64,000 nt of DNA from Deltaproteobacteria bacterium (GCA_016214955.1 JACRMN010000012.1:1-64000); one strand, 5' to 3'. Numbered from the stretch's first letter, positions 17,173 to 25,940 are shown. The notes: generated by a model not told the origin, from the letters alone. Translations and numbers: made by a program.

Positions 17173-18291
17173 CTAGGCGAAGTCCGCGTCGAGCGGCGCC
17201 AGCTCCGGCAGCACGAACTTGCCGTCCTTGCGGACCAGCCGGTCGTCGAACCAGATCTCGCCGCCGCCGTGCTCGGGCCGCTGGATGAGCACCAGGTCCC
17301 AGTGGACGCTGGACTTGTTGCCGTTGTCGCAGTCGTCGTACGAGTTGCCGGGCGTGAGGTGGATCGAGCCCTTGATCTTCTCGTCGAAGAGGGTGTCGTT
17401 CATGGGCTCGAGCACGAACGGGTTCACGCCGATGGCGAACTCGCCGAAGAAGCGGGCGCCGGCGTCGGTGTCGAGGATGCGCTCCAGGGCCGCCTGGTTC
17501 TCGGGCGCCCGGGCCGAGACGATCTTGCCCGCCTTCACCTCCAGCCGGAGGTCGCGGAAGGGCTCGCCCAGGTAGACGCTGCTGGTGTTGTAGGTGATGA
17601 CGCCGTTCATCGAGTCCCTGACCGGCGCGGTGAAGACCTCGCCGTCGGGGATGTTGACGGCGCCGTCGCACTTGATGACCGGCAGCCCGCGGATGGAGAA
17701 GGCGATGTCGGTGCCCGGGCCCACGAGCCGCACCCTGTCGGTGCGCTTCATGAGCTCCACCAGGGGGTCCATGGCCCGGGACATCCGCGCGTAGTCGAGG
17801 TTGCAGACCCGGAAGTAGAAGTCCTCGAAGGCGGCCTGGCCCTGCTTGGCCAGCACCGCCATGGCGGCGTTGGGCCAGCGCAGCACGCACCAGCGCTTCT
17901 TGAGGCGGGTGCGCATGTGCACCTCCTCCATGTAGAAGCGCTGCCGGTTGCGCTTCTGCTCGGCCGGCAGGTCGCCCATCTCGAAGGGGTTGGCGGGGCC
18001 GCGCACGCCCACGTAGGCGTCCACCCGCTCCATGATGGCCTTGTGGAAGGCGGCGAAGGCCTGGTGCTGCGCCTCGCTGGCGGCCTGGAAGAAGGGCTTG
18101 GAGAGCGAGTCGTCGAAGGCGTGCCAGTAGGGAATGGCGCCGCGCTCGGTGGCCAGCCGGACGAGCTCGCGGCCCAGCGGGTGGGTGTCGGCGCCGACGA
18201 GATCGATGTACACCACCTCGCCGGGCTTCACCTTGAGGCTGTAGCCGAGCAGGTTCTGGGCCAGCTGGGTGACGCGGGCATCGACGTGCAT
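17173..18291 (-). CDS. M29-family aminopeptidase (thermophilic aminopeptidase T type)
   Basis: 372 residues; GAGGAG precedes the ATG at 18291. Features of the family: N-terminal VKPGEVVYIDLVG, central PGTDIAFSIRGLPV, and the C-terminal metal site with GVNP...MNDTLFDEKIKGSIH and GNSYDDCDNGNKSSVHWDLV, where Glu, His and Asp bind two metal ions. M29 enzymes remove N-terminal residues from peptides in the cytoplasm. No signal peptide is seen. Probably in operon with the downstream MFS transporter; a functional link is not evident. Confidence 0.9.
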   Translation of the reverse strand: MHVDARVTQLAQNLLGYSLKVKPGEVVYIDLVGADTHPLGRELVRLATERGAIPYWHAFDDSLSKPFFQAASEAQHQAFAAFHKAIMERVDAYVGVRGPANPFEMGDLPAEQKRNRQRFYMEEVHMRTRLKKRWCVLRWPNAAMAVLAKQGQAAFEDFYFRVCNLDYARMSRAMDPLVELMKRTDRVRLVGPGTDIAFSIRGLPVIKCDGAVNIPDGEVFTAPVRDSMNGVITYNTSSVYLGEPFRDLRLEVKAGKIVSARAPENQAALERILDTDAGARFFGEFAIGVNPFVLEPMNDTLFDEKIKGSIHLTPGNSYDDCDNGNKSSVHWDLVLIQRPEHGGGEIWFDDRLVRKDGKFVLPELAPLDADFA

Positions 18292-18472
18292 CGGAGCGCT
18301 CCTCGGGACGCGGGGGTGGCGACGCCGGAGCGTACCCGGAGAAGGGGCGGGCGGGGCGAACTTCGGGATGGGGCGGAGCGGCGCGGGCTCCCCTTCGCCC
18401 GGGGGACGGCGGGCCGCGAGCGGATCCACACCTTGCGTGACAGGTACGGGCGGCCCGTGCTTCCATGCCCGC

Positions 18473-19018
18473 ATGGCCCCCGGCCGCCTGCGGCGCTTCC
18501 TGCGGCTCGAGTCGCCCGCCCCGGCGGGCAACCCGGGGCCGCCGGTGCGCTCGGAGAATAGAGCCTGGCGCTTCTGGAGCATCCGCCGCCCCCGCAGCCC
18601 GTGGAGGCGCTCGGCCACGGGCGCCAGCCCGGAGCGCTTCGGGCCGGAGCACGTGCCCCCGGCCGAGGTGATCGGCAACGACGGGAGCCTGCCCGCGGTC
18701 GTTCGCTGTCGGCGCTGCGGCCGCGAGTCCGGCGTCCTCGAGCCGCGCTGCCGAGGCTGCGACGCCGACCTCGACAGCGCGGAGCAGCAGGCGTTCAACG
18801 AAGCCTGGTGGCGCGAGCGCCAGGCCGATGCCGACCGGCGGTCCGCGATGGAGCGGGAGCGGCGCGTGCTCCAGGCGCGCTCCTGGCGAGAGGCGGCGCA
18901 GGGGGGCGCGTCGAGCGCCGCACCTCGCAGGCGGGCGGGCCCGGGCCGCTGGGTGGCGGTGGCGGCCGCGGCGGCCGCGCTGCTCTGGCTCCTGGTGCGC
19001 GGGCGGGGCGGGAGGTAG
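18473..19018 (+). CDS. Zinc-ribbon membrane protein, paralog of the protein at 32730-33509
   Basis: 181 residues from the ATG at 18473. N-terminal GRLRRFLRLESPAP, then Cys79-x2-Cys82-x10-Cys93-x2-Cys96, then AEQQAFNEAWWRERQADADR and one C-terminal membrane helix (about 158-175) ending in Arg residues. The RFRRF-like start, the cysteine spacing (CxxC-x10-CxxC) and the AQ-A-NE-W-R motif after the ribbon are shared with the protein encoded at 32730-33509, which sits in an AAA-ATPase operon. No known family recognised. Divergent from the M29 gene. Function unknown. Confidence 0.7.
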   Translation: MAPGRLRRFLRLESPAPAGNPGPPVRSENRAWRFWSIRRPRSPWRRSATGASPERFGPEHVPPAEVIGNDGSLPAVVRCRRCGRESGVLEPRCRGCDADLDSAEQQAFNEAWWRERQADADRRSAMERERRVLQARSWREAAQGGASSAAPRRRAGPGRWVAVAAAAAALLWLLVRGRGGR

Positions 19019-19165
19019 CGAGGCCGCGCAGCCGGAGGTGGCCCCAACCTGCTTCGGAGCGAGCATCCGTCGCTCGCCCGAGAGCCGCGCGAGGACCAGC
19101 GGCGCAGGCGGGTGGAGTCGATGGCCGCCGGGCAGGCTAGGGTGAGTCGATCGCCCGCCGGCCCC

Positions 19166-19372
19166 TCACCCCCGCAGCGCCCGCGGCCCGCCGAGCAGCC
19201 GCGCCGGCAGCGTGAAGATGGCGCGCAGGAGCCCGAGCACGCCGTCGACGGCGATGCCCAGGATGCGGAAGGGCAGCAGCAGGAGCCAGACCAGCGGGTA
19301 GAGGAGCAGCGCCAGCAGCGCCAGTGGCCAGCAGAGCACGAACAGCAAGAGCCACAAGAGGAAGGTCATCAT
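19166..19372 (-). CDS. Small hydrophobic membrane protein
   Basis: 68 residues with two long hydrophobic stretches (about 3-24 and 25-48, rich in Leu/Trp) and a positively charged C-terminus. AAGGAGGAG lies 6 bases before the ATG, a strong ribosome site that supports translation. No family recognised. It is 45 bases downstream of the lipoprotein gene on the same strand. Confidence 0.7.
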   Translation of the reverse strand: MMTFLLWLLLFVLCWPLALLALLLYPLVWLLLLPFRILGIAVDGVLGLLRAIFTLPARLLGGPRALRG

Positions 19373-19417
19373 CGCTGCTCCTCCTTACGCGCGAGCCGGG
19401 GGGCGCATTTCGCACCT

Positions 19418-20023
19418 TCACGGCCGCTCGACCTGCACCTCTTCCACGTAGACGTTCTCGCAGGCGCCGGAGCCCACGTCGTCGCGGGTCAGGCTGGTGC
19501 GCATGGCTGCCACCTCGCGGCCGGCGGCGTCGGAGATGGCCACGTCCACCAGCCTGCCCGAGAGGGTGACGAGGTCGCCGATGCGGATGCCGTCGAGGGC
19601 CCGGCCCACCTCCTCGTCGGCGGGGATGAGGTGGTTGTTGGAGATGTGGCTCGCCAGCACCGGCGCCGGGGCGCCGGGGATGGCCCCCTGGTAGCGGTAG
19701 CTGACGTAGCGGCCCGAGAGGTGGAACTCGAGCCGCCGGAGCACCTCCGGGTCGGCCACCGGCCCCCAGACCAGCGCCAGGTCCATGGGCATGGCGAAGT
19801 CCCACTCGTCGAGCAGCCTGCGGCTCGTCTCCACCGCGTAGCCGGTGATGCGGTAGGTGGCGCGCGGCGTGAGGCGGACCTGGTGCCCCTTCCTCTCCTG
19901 CACGATGGGCTCGCCCCCGGCTGCCACCTGCTCCGGCTCGGCATCGGCCCGCGACGGCTCGACCCGCCCGCGCCAGTCGCGGCAGGCGGAGAGGAGCAGC
20001 AGCGCGAGGAGGAGCGGGCGCAC
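19418..20023 (-). CDS. Conserved lipoprotein of unknown function
   Basis: 201 residues from a GTG at 20023. MRPLLLALLLLSAC is a lipoprotein signal with the lipidated Cys at 14. The mature part contains LTPRATYRITGYAV, MDLALVWGPVADPEVL, SHISNNHLIPADEEV and TSLTRDDVGSGACENVYVEE, blocks I recall from a widespread family of uncharacterised proteins, but I cannot name a function. Probably anchored in the periplasmic face of a membrane. It heads a two-gene unit with the small membrane protein downstream. Confidence 0.8.
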   Translation of the reverse strand: MRPLLLALLLLSACRDWRGRVEPSRADAEPEQVAAGGEPIVQERKGHQVRLTPRATYRITGYAVETSRRLLDEWDFAMPMDLALVWGPVADPEVLRRLEFHLSGRYVSYRYQGAIPGAPAPVLASHISNNHLIPADEEVGRALDGIRIGDLVTLSGRLVDVAISDAAGREVAAMRTSLTRDDVGSGACENVYVEEVQVERP

Positions 20024-20055
20024 GGGCCGAGCATAGCGGAGAGGGGGCGCGGAGA

Positions 20056-20104
20056 GGTCGGGGTCGCAGTTGCGGTCGGGGTCGGGGTCGCGGTCGGGGT
20101 CGGG
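20056..20104. repeat. Short GGTCGG/GGTCGC hexamer repeat
   Basis: Intergenic run of imperfect hexamers (GGTCGG, GGTCGC) in eight or so copies between the lipoprotein gene and rnhB. Similar GTCGAC/GGTCGAG runs occur at 15039-15052 and 27513-27542. Low-complexity sequence, possibly slippage-prone. Confidence 0.7.
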
Positions 20105-20119
20105 TAGTATTCCTCCCCC

Positions 20120-20929
20120 GTGGACCTCTCTTCCCTCTCCCTCGCCGCCCTCCGCCGCCGCTTCGTGGACGGGGGCCAGTCCCTCTCGGCCGAGGAGGAG
20201 GCGGCGCTGGAGGCCGAGCCGCGCGCCGGCGCCCGCGCGGTGCTGGCGGCGGTGCGCCGGCGGCGCCAGGAGAACCGGGCCGAGGGGCAGCGGCTGCGCC
20301 ACCTCCTGCGCTTCGAGACCGACCTCTGGGAGCGGGGCGTGGTCCACGTGGCCGGGGTCGACGAGGCCGGCATGGGCACGCTGGCCGGCCCGGTGGTGGC
20401 CGCGGCCGCCATCCTTCCCCACGACTTCCGCCCCCGCGGCCTCGACGACTCCAAGAAGCTCGACGAGAAGGAGCGCGACCGGCTGGCGGCCGAGGTGAAG
20501 GCCGGCGCGGTGGCCTGGGCGCTGGGCAGCGCCAGCCCCGGGGAGATCGACAAGCTCAACATCTACCGGGCCGGCCTGCTGGCCATGCGCCGCGCCGTCG
20601 AGGCGCTCTCCTGCCGCCCCGAGCAGCTCCTGGTGGACGCGCGCCGCATCCCCGAGCTGCGCATCCCGCAGCAGGGCATCGTCAAGGGGGACGCGAAGAG
20701 CCTCTCCATCGCCGCCGCCAGCGTCCTCGCCAAGACGGCGCGCGATGCGCTCATGGTGGAGATGGACGCCGCCCACCCCGGCTACGGCTTCGCGAAGCAC
20801 AAGGGCTACTCGGCGCCGGAGCACGTCGAGGCGCTGCGCCGCCTCGGCCCATGCCCCACCCACCGCCGCACCTTCGCGCCGGTGCGCGAGGCCCTGGCCG
20901 GCGGGCCGGCCCAGCGGACGCTCTGGTGA
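20120..20929 (+). CDS. rnhB: Ribonuclease HII
   Basis: 269 residues from a GTG at 20120. An N-terminal extension of about 70 residues precedes the catalytic core starting [20 protein letters not shown], where the Asp-Glu pair is catalytic; most family members have DEAGRGP here, so MGT is a variant. The later [20 protein letters not shown] and the [13 protein letters not shown] blocks are standard. The enzyme removes ribonucleotides from DNA-RNA hybrids. TAGTAT lies 9 bases before the GTG with no Shine-Dalgarno, suggesting a leaderless transcript. Followed 118 bases later by pcnB with its own promoter. Confidence 0.94.
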   Translation: MDLSSLSLAALRRRFVDGGQSLSAEEEAALEAEPRAGARAVLAAVRRRRQENRAEGQRLRHLLRFETDLWERGVVHVAGVDEAGMGTLAGPVVAAAAILPHDFRPRGLDDSKKLDEKERDRLAAEVKAGAVAWALGSASPGEIDKLNIYRAGLLAMRRAVEALSCRPEQLLVDARRIPELRIPQQGIVKGDAKSLSIAAASVLAKTARDALMVEMDAAHPGYGFAKHKGYSAPEHVEALRRLGPCPTHRRTFAPVREALAGGPAQRTLW

Positions 20930-20930
20930 A

Positions 20931-20959
20931 TTGACGGCGCCGGGGCCGATCGGTACAAG
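20931..20959 (+). promoter_or_regulatory. Candidate sigma70 promoter for pcnB
   Basis: TTGACG (20931-20936), 17-base spacer, TACAAG (20954-20959), starting directly after the rnhB stop. -35 matches 5 of 6 and -10 matches 4 of 6 consensus bases, among the best in the window. Confidence 0.6.
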
Positions 20960-21047
20960 GGGTCCCGAGGAAGAGCCCGACGGCGTCGGTGCGACCCGCG
21001 CGGCGGAATGTCCCGCCCCCCGGTCCGCCCCCCGGTCCGGCGAACGG

Positions 21048-22574
21048 ATGACCCACCGACATCGCAACGACGAGCACACGGCCGACCGCGGCCACCCCCA
21101 CCAGCACCGCGACGCGACGCCCGCCTCCGAACGGAGGCGCGACACGCCGGTCCTCGACCCGGACCTGCCGCAGCCGTCGCACGAGCCGGAGATCCCGCTC
21201 GAGCGGCTGGACTCCGACGCGGTGAAGACCGTCTCGCGCCTGCGCCACATGGGCCACCAGGCCTACCTGGTGGGCGGCTGCGTGCGCGACCTCCTGCTGG
21301 GCCGCACCCCCAAGGACTTCGACATCGCCACCAGCGCCCACCCGGGCGAGGTGCGGGCCGTCTTCCGCAACTGCCGGCTCATCGGCCGGCGCTTCCGGCT
21401 GGCCCACGTGTACTTCCGCGGCGGCAAGGTGATGGAGGTGGCCACCTTCCGCAAGAACCCCACCGACGTGGGCGAGGACGTGCCGCAGGACGGCGACCTG
21501 CTCATCACCCGCGACAACGTCTTCGGCACCGCCGAGGAGGACGCGGTCCGGCGCGACTTCACCGTCAACGGCCTCTTCTACGACGTCTTCTCCGGCGAGG
21601 TCATCGACTACGTCGGCGGGCGCTCCGACCTGGAGGCGAACCGCATCGCCACCATCGGCGACCCCGAGATCCGCATGCGCGAGGACCCGGTGCGGGCCCT
21701 GCGCGCGGTGCGCTTCGCGGCGCGGCTGGGCTTCACCATCGAGCCCGAGTGCTTCGCCGCCATGCGCCGCCACGCCGGCGAGCTGGCGCGCTGCGCGCCG
21801 CCGCGGGTGCTGGAGGAGATCTTCAAGATCCTGCGCTGCGGCGGCTCGGCCCGGGCCTTCGAGCTCCTGCGGGCCTGCGGGGCGCTGCCGGTGGTGCTGC
21901 CGGCCATGGCCCAGCACCTCGAGGTGCACGGCGACGAGGCCCGCCGCAAGGTGCAGGCCCACCTGGCCGCGCTCGACGAGCTGGTGCGCGGCGGGGCCGA
22001 TCCCTCCGAGGCGGTGCTGCTGGGCGCGCTGCTCGGCCACCTGCCCCGCGGCGCGGACGGCTCCACCCGGGCCGCCGAGGAGCTGCTGGCGCAGCTCGTC
22101 GCCACCGCCCGGCTGCCGCGGCGCGTGGCCGAGCGCACCCGGCTGGCGCTGGGGACGCAGAAGGCGCTGCGCGGCCCGCCCCGGCGGCGCCGCCGCGGCA
22201 TCTCCGGCCAGGCCTACTTCGACGATGCGCTCCTGCTGCTGGAGCTCTCGGTCCGCGCCACCGGCGAGGGGGCCGAGGAGCTGGCCCGCTGGAAGGCCTC
22301 GGGGCGCCACGCGCCGCGCGGCGAGGGGCGCGAGGACGAGGTCCGCGAGGAGGAGAGGCGCGGCCCGCGGCGCGGCGAGGAGGCCGACGAGGCGCCCGAG
22401 GCCGAGGAGGCTGCGCCGGCCGACGCCGCCGCCCGCGAACCGGCCGGCGAGGCCGAGGGGCGCAAGCGCCGCCGGCGCCGCGGGGGCCGGCGCCGGCGCC
22501 GCCGCGGCGGTGGAGGGGGGGGCGGAGGCGGCAGCGAGCCGCGGACCCCGAGCGTCACCGTCCCGGCCTCCTGA
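21048..22574 (+). CDS. pcnB: Poly(A) polymerase / nucleotidyltransferase with Arg-Gly tail
   Basis: 508 residues from the ATG at 21048. His-rich N-terminus, then a class II nucleotidyltransferase head: [20 protein letters not shown] with the Gly-Gly and Asp-x-Asp metal ligands, followed by [27 protein letters not shown] and [16 protein letters not shown]. These fit PcnB rather than a CCA enzyme, but the two are hard to separate by eye. The last about 110 residues are highly charged, ending in an Arg-rich then Gly-rich tail (nine Gly in a row), likely an RNA-binding appendage. Has its own promoter. Confidence 0.88.
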   Translation: MTHRHRNDEHTADRGHPHQHRDATPASERRRDTPVLDPDLPQPSHEPEIPLERLDSDAVKTVSRLRHMGHQAYLVGGCVRDLLLGRTPKDFDIATSAHPGEVRAVFRNCRLIGRRFRLAHVYFRGGKVMEVATFRKNPTDVGEDVPQDGDLLITRDNVFGTAEEDAVRRDFTVNGLFYDVFSGEVIDYVGGRSDLEANRIATIGDPEIRMREDPVRALRAVRFAARLGFTIEPECFAAMRRHAGELARCAPPRVLEEIFKILRCGGSARAFELLRACGALPVVLPAMAQHLEVHGDEARRKVQAHLAALDELVRGGADPSEAVLLGALLGHLPRGADGSTRAAEELLAQLVATARLPRRVAERTRLALGTQKALRGPPRRRRRGISGQAYFDDALLLLELSVRATGEGAEELARWKASGRHAPRGEGREDEVREEERRGPRRGEEADEAPEAEEAAPADAAAREPAGEAEGRKRRRRRGGRRRRRRGGGGGGGGGSEPRTPSVTVPAS

Positions 22575-22612
22575 GGCCGTCCTGGCGGGCCCGCGGGCGC
22601 CCAGGGCTCGCC

Positions 22613-22641
22613 TTGACCACCCCGCGCCCGAGGCGATAGAA
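22613..22641 (+). promoter_or_regulatory. Candidate promoter for pyrH, very close to the ATG
   Basis: TTGACC (22613-22618), 17-base spacer, ATAGAA (22636-22641; GATAGA one base earlier). Transcription would begin near 22648, at most a few bases before the ATG at 22651, and no Shine-Dalgarno is present. Confidence 0.5.
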
Positions 22642-22650
22642 GCGCCCACC

Positions 22651-23400
22651 ATGGCGAGCGAGAAGGCCGAGAAGCCGAAGCCCCGCTACAAGCGCATCCT
22701 CCTCAAGCTCAGCGGGGAGGCGCTGATGGGCGACGGGAAGTACGGCATCTCGCCCAAGACGCTGGCCACCATCGCACAGGACGTGAAGGACGTTGCCGAG
22801 CTGGGGGTGGAGGTGGCCCTCACCATCGGCGGCGGCAACATCTTCCGCGGCGTCAGCGGCGCCACCGAGGGCATGGACCGCTCCTCGGCCGACTACATGG
22901 GCATGCTGGCCACGGTCATCAACTCCATGGCCCTGCAGGACGCCTTCGAGAAGATCGGCGTCCAGACCCGCATCCAGTCGGCCATCGAGATGCACCAGGT
23001 GGCCGAGCCCTACATCCGCCGCCGCGCCATCCGCCACCTGGAGAAGGGCCGGGTGGTGATCTTCGCCGCCGGCACCGGCAACCCCTACTTCACCACCGAC
23101 ACGGCGGCCAGCCTCCGGGCCATGGAGATCCACGCCGACGTGCTGCTCAAGGCCACCAAGGTGGACGGCGTCTACACCGACGACCCCAAGAAGAACCCCA
23201 GCGCCACCAAGTTCAAGACCCTGAGCTACATCGACGTCCTCAAGAAGAACCTCAAGGTGATGGACTCGACCGCCATCAGCCTGTGCATGGACAACGAGCT
23301 CCCCATCGTGGTCTTCGACCTCACCGGCCGCGGCAACATCCGGCGGGCGGTGATGGGCGAGGAGATCGGGACCACGGTGGGCAAGAGCACCCACCGCTGA
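22651..23400 (+). CDS. pyrH: Uridylate kinase
   Basis: 249 residues. Amino-acid kinase fold: [20 protein letters not shown] (phosphate-binding Lys and Gly), GGGNIFRG, the UMP-binding [36 protein letters not shown], and [13 protein letters not shown] for ATP. It converts UMP to UDP in pyrimidine synthesis. It is 12 bases before frr in the usual pyrH-frr order, although rpsB-tsf, its common neighbours, are 10 kb away. The start appears to be leaderless. Confidence 0.97.
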   Translation: MASEKAEKPKPRYKRILLKLSGEALMGDGKYGISPKTLATIAQDVKDVAELGVEVALTIGGGNIFRGVSGATEGMDRSSADYMGMLATVINSMALQDAFEKIGVQTRIQSAIEMHQVAEPYIRRRAIRHLEKGRVVIFAAGTGNPYFTTDTAASLRAMEIHADVLLKATKVDGVYTDDPKKNPSATKFKTLSYIDVLKKNLKVMDSTAISLCMDNELPIVVFDLTGRGNIRRAVMGEEIGTTVGKSTHR

Positions 23401-23412
23401 CCGGGAGGCGCC

Positions 23413-23976
23413 ATGGGCTTCGCCGACGACGTCATCAAGGATCTGCACGGCCGCATCCAGAAGACCCTGGAGCACTTCCGCGCCGAGCTGCAGGGGGTCC
23501 GCACCGGCCGCGCCAGCCTGCACCTGCTCGACGCCGTGCGGGTGGACTACTACGGCACGCCCACGCCCCTCAACCAGGTGGCCACGCTGGCGGTGGCCGA
23601 CGCCCGGCTCATCACCGTGAAGCCCTGGGAGAAGAACCTCATCCCGGCGATCGACAAGGCCATCCGCGACGCCAACCTGGGCCTCAACCCCCAGTCGGAC
23701 AAGGACCTGGTGCGCGTGCCCATCCCCGCCCTCACCGAGGAGCGGCGCCGGGAGATCGTGAAGCAGGTGAAGCACAAGGGCGAGGAGCAGAAGCTGGCCA
23801 TCCGCAACGAGCGGCGCGACGCCAAGGAGATGGTGGAGGCCGGCGAGAAGGACGGCGACATCTCGGCCGACGACGCCAAGAAGACCCTCGACAAGGTGCA
23901 GAAGGAGACCGACGAGGGCGTGAAGAAGATCGACGAGCTGGTGGCCGCCAAGGAGAAGGAAGTGATGACCGTCTGA
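23413..23976 (+). CDS. frr: Ribosome recycling factor
   Basis: 187 residues. The typical RRF ends are present: N-terminal three-helix bundle segment (VIKDLHGRIQKTLEHFRAEL, RTGRASLHLLD), domain II YGTPTPLNQVATLAVAD...LITVKPWEKN, and the C-terminal ERRREIVKQVKHKGEEQKLA helix with the Arg/Lys residues that bind 50S. It splits post-termination ribosomes with EF-G. The start is 12 bases after pyrH, with GGGAGGCGCC as a plausible ribosome site. Confidence 0.97.
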   Translation: MGFADDVIKDLHGRIQKTLEHFRAELQGVRTGRASLHLLDAVRVDYYGTPTPLNQVATLAVADARLITVKPWEKNLIPAIDKAIRDANLGLNPQSDKDLVRVPIPALTEERRREIVKQVKHKGEEQKLAIRNERRDAKEMVEAGEKDGDISADDAKKTLDKVQKETDEGVKKIDELVAAKEKEVMTV

Positions 23977-23987
23977 CGGTCGCTCCC

Positions 23988-24191
23988 TTGCGCATCACCT
24001 CGCTCTCGCAGCTCCTCTCGCTCGTCCTCCCGCTGGCGGCCCTGGCCTTCGTGGCCGGCGCCCTCCGGGCGCTGGGCCTGCGCCAGCCCGACCCGCGCCG
24101 CGCCCGCCTCCTCCAGGTGCTCTGGATCGTGCTCCTGCTGGCCGGCACCCCCGCCTGGCTGCTGCTGGCGGCGGCGCTCGGCCTGGTGTGA
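23988..24191 (+). CDS. Small two-helix membrane protein (TTG start)
   Basis: 67 residues starting at a TTG. Two hydrophobic helices (about 10-30 and 42-63) with an intervening basic loop LRQPDPRRARL. No family recognised. The TGA stop overlaps the GTG of the methyltransferase gene by four bases (GTGA), an arrangement typical of real, translationally coupled genes. No strong Shine-Dalgarno is seen in the 11 bases after frr. Confidence 0.55.
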   Translation: MRITSLSQLLSLVLPLAALAFVAGALRALGLRQPDPRRARLLQVLWIVLLLAGTPAWLLLAAALGLV

Positions 24192-24952
24192 CGGCCCCGG
24201 CCGACCCCTTCCGCTTCACCACCCTGGCGCACGCCGGCCGGGCCATCCTCGGGCCGCTCTCGCCCGGCGCCCTGGGCGAGCTGCTGGGCGGCCTCTCGCT
24301 CCCGGCGCCGCCGGCGGTGCTCGACGTCGGCTGCGGCAAGGGGGAGCTGCTGCTCCAGGCGCTGGAGCTGCTCGGCGGCACCGGCGTGGGCGTCGATCCC
24401 AACCCCGCCTTCCTGGCCGAGGCGGCGGCGCGGGCCCGCGGGCGCGTGCCGGAGGGCGCGGTCACCTGGGTCCAGGCTCGGCTCGACGAGGCCCGGCTCC
24501 CCGAGGGCGCCTTCTCGCTCCTCCTGTGCGTGGGCGCCACGCACGCCTTCGGCGGCACCGCGGAGGCGCTCGCCGGCGCGCACCGCTGGCTCGGGCCCGG
24601 CGGCCGCGCGCTCCTGGGCGTGGGCTACGCCCGCCGCCCGCCCGACCCGGCCTACCTCGCCTTCCTGGGCGCCGGGCCCGGCGCGCTGCCGCCGCTCCCG
24701 GACCTCGTGGCCCAGGCCCGCAACGCCGGCTGGCGGGTGGAGGCGGTGCGCGAGAGCAGCCTGGCCGAGTGGGACGACTACGAGGAGGGGTACGCCGCCG
24801 CGGTGGAGCGCTGGCTCGCGGCCTCGCCCGGCGACCCCGAGGCGCCGGCCTTCGCGGCCCGCATCGCCGCCTGGCGCGACGCCCACCGGCGCTGGGGGCG
24901 CGAGACGCTGGGGTTCGCGCTGGTGCTGATGGGGATCCCTGAGGATCCCTGA
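24188..24952 (+). CDS. SAM-dependent methyltransferase, class I
   Basis: 254 residues from a GTG at 24188. Motif I (VLDVGCGKGELLLQAL) is at about residues 44-57 and the acidic residue VGVDPNPAF at the second strand; LLLCVGATHAFGG and the GGRALLGVGY block finish the Rossmann core. Small-molecule methyltransferases of type 11 share this layout. Substrate unknown. Last gene of the pyrH-frr cluster by spacing. Confidence 0.82.
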   Translation: MTAPADPFRFTTLAHAGRAILGPLSPGALGELLGGLSLPAPPAVLDVGCGKGELLLQALELLGGTGVGVDPNPAFLAEAAARARGRVPEGAVTWVQARLDEARLPEGAFSLLLCVGATHAFGGTAEALAGAHRWLGPGGRALLGVGYARRPPDPAYLAFLGAGPGALPPLPDLVAQARNAGWRVEAVRESSLAEWDDYEEGYAAAVERWLAASPGDPEAPAFAARIAAWRDAHRRWGRETLGFALVLMGIPEDP

Positions 24953-25161
24953 CCGGGAGTTCCGCCATTCGTCCGCCCGTCCGCGCCGCGGGCGCTGCCT
25001 GCCGCGCAAGCCCGCGGCGAGACAGATGTGGCGAGGTGGTGGCGCTCGACTACGGCCCACGCGGGCACCTAGTGGGCGAGCACGAGGTGGGGGATGAGGG
25101 CGCAGCGGGAAGGATCTACCGAAGGGTGAAGGCCCCAGAGCCGGGCGGTCGCCGCGCGGTA

Positions 25162-25197
25162 CTCTCGGACGGGTCCGCCCTCTCGGACGGGTCCGCG
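25162..25197. repeat. 18-bp tandem repeat with internal palindrome
   Basis: Two copies of CTCTCGGACGGGTCCG at period 18 (25162-25179 and 25180-25197). Each holds CGGAC-GG-GTCCG, a 5-bp hairpin, and a third CGGAC occurs just downstream. It lies in the 338-base gap between convergent genes (24953-25290), which holds no gene. Confidence 0.8.
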
Positions 25198-25227
25198 CGC
25201 GGACGGGCCCAGGCCGCGAAACGAAGT

Positions 25228-25263
25228 GGCCCGCCCACCCGGCGCAGTGCGGGCGAGCGGGCC
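25228..25263 (-). terminator. Possible terminator after the secreted YceI gene
   Basis: GGCCCGC (25228-25234) pairs with GCGGGCC (25257-25263) across a 22-base loop that is itself GC-rich; on the minus strand it is followed by ACTTCGTTTCG. Weak T-tract. Confidence 0.35.
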
Positions 25264-25290
25264 TGGCACCGGCCCTGGGACCGGGTGCAG

Positions 25291-25890
25291 CTACCGGGAA
25301 GCGGCCTTGGGCTGCTCCTTCACCGCCTCGAGCTCGAAGGAGAGGGTCACCTCGTCGCCGAGGGCCGGGCCGGCCTCGATGAGCTTGTTCCAGGTGAGGC
25401 CGAAGTCCTTGCGGCTGATCTTGCCGGTGGCGGTGAAGCCGCGGCGGGTCTCGCCGTAGAGCCCCTTCACCTCGGGGGTGAGGGAGACGTCGAGGGTGAC
25501 GGGCCGGGTGACGCCGTGCAGGGTCAGGTTGCCGGTGACCGCCAGCCTGTCGGCGCCGCGCTTCTCCACCTGGGTGGAGGCGAAGGTGATCGTCGGGTAC
25601 TTCGCCACGTCGAAGAAGTCGGGGGAGCGCAGGTGGCCGTCGCGGTCGGCGTTGCGGGTGTCGACGCTGGCGGCCTCGATGCTGGCCTCCACCCGGGAGC
25701 GGGAGACGTCGGCCTCGTCGAGGGTGACGGTGCCGGTGTAGCGCGAGAACTCGCCGCGGGCCTGGGAGATGACCAGGTGCTTCACCGAGAAGCCCACGGT
25801 GGAGTGGGAGGGGTCGAGCTTCCAGGCGGTGGCGGGGGCGGAAAGGGCCAGGGTGGGGACGAGGGCGAGCAGCGAGAGCAGGGTCTTCAT
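25291..25890 (-). CDS. Secreted YceI-family lipid-binding protein
   Basis: 199 residues. Signal peptide MKTLLSLLALVPTLALSAPATA, then a YceI lipocalin-like beta barrel: WKLDPSHSTVGFSVKHLVIS, EASIEAASVDTRNADRDGHL, NLTLHGVTRPVTLDV, and RKDFGLTWNK. YceI proteins bind isoprenoid or quinone-like lipids in the periplasm. It is 50 bases downstream of a second, cytoplasmic YceI gene, forming a two-gene operon divergent from a LysR regulator. Confidence 0.9.
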   Translation of the reverse strand: MKTLLSLLALVPTLALSAPATAWKLDPSHSTVGFSVKHLVISQARGEFSRYTGTVTLDEADVSRSRVEASIEAASVDTRNADRDGHLRSPDFFDVAKYPTITFASTQVEKRGADRLAVTGNLTLHGVTRPVTLDVSLTPEVKGLYGETRRGFTATGKISRKDFGLTWNKLIEAGPALGDEVTLSFELEAVKEQPKAASR

Positions 25891-25940
25891 GGTGGTGGTG
25901 CTCCTTCGGGTGTGGGGTCGGGGGTCAGGGGTCCGGGGGA

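Noticed and set aside
25162-25197. CRISPR-like repeat
   Set aside because: Only two adjacent copies with no spacer and no cas gene.
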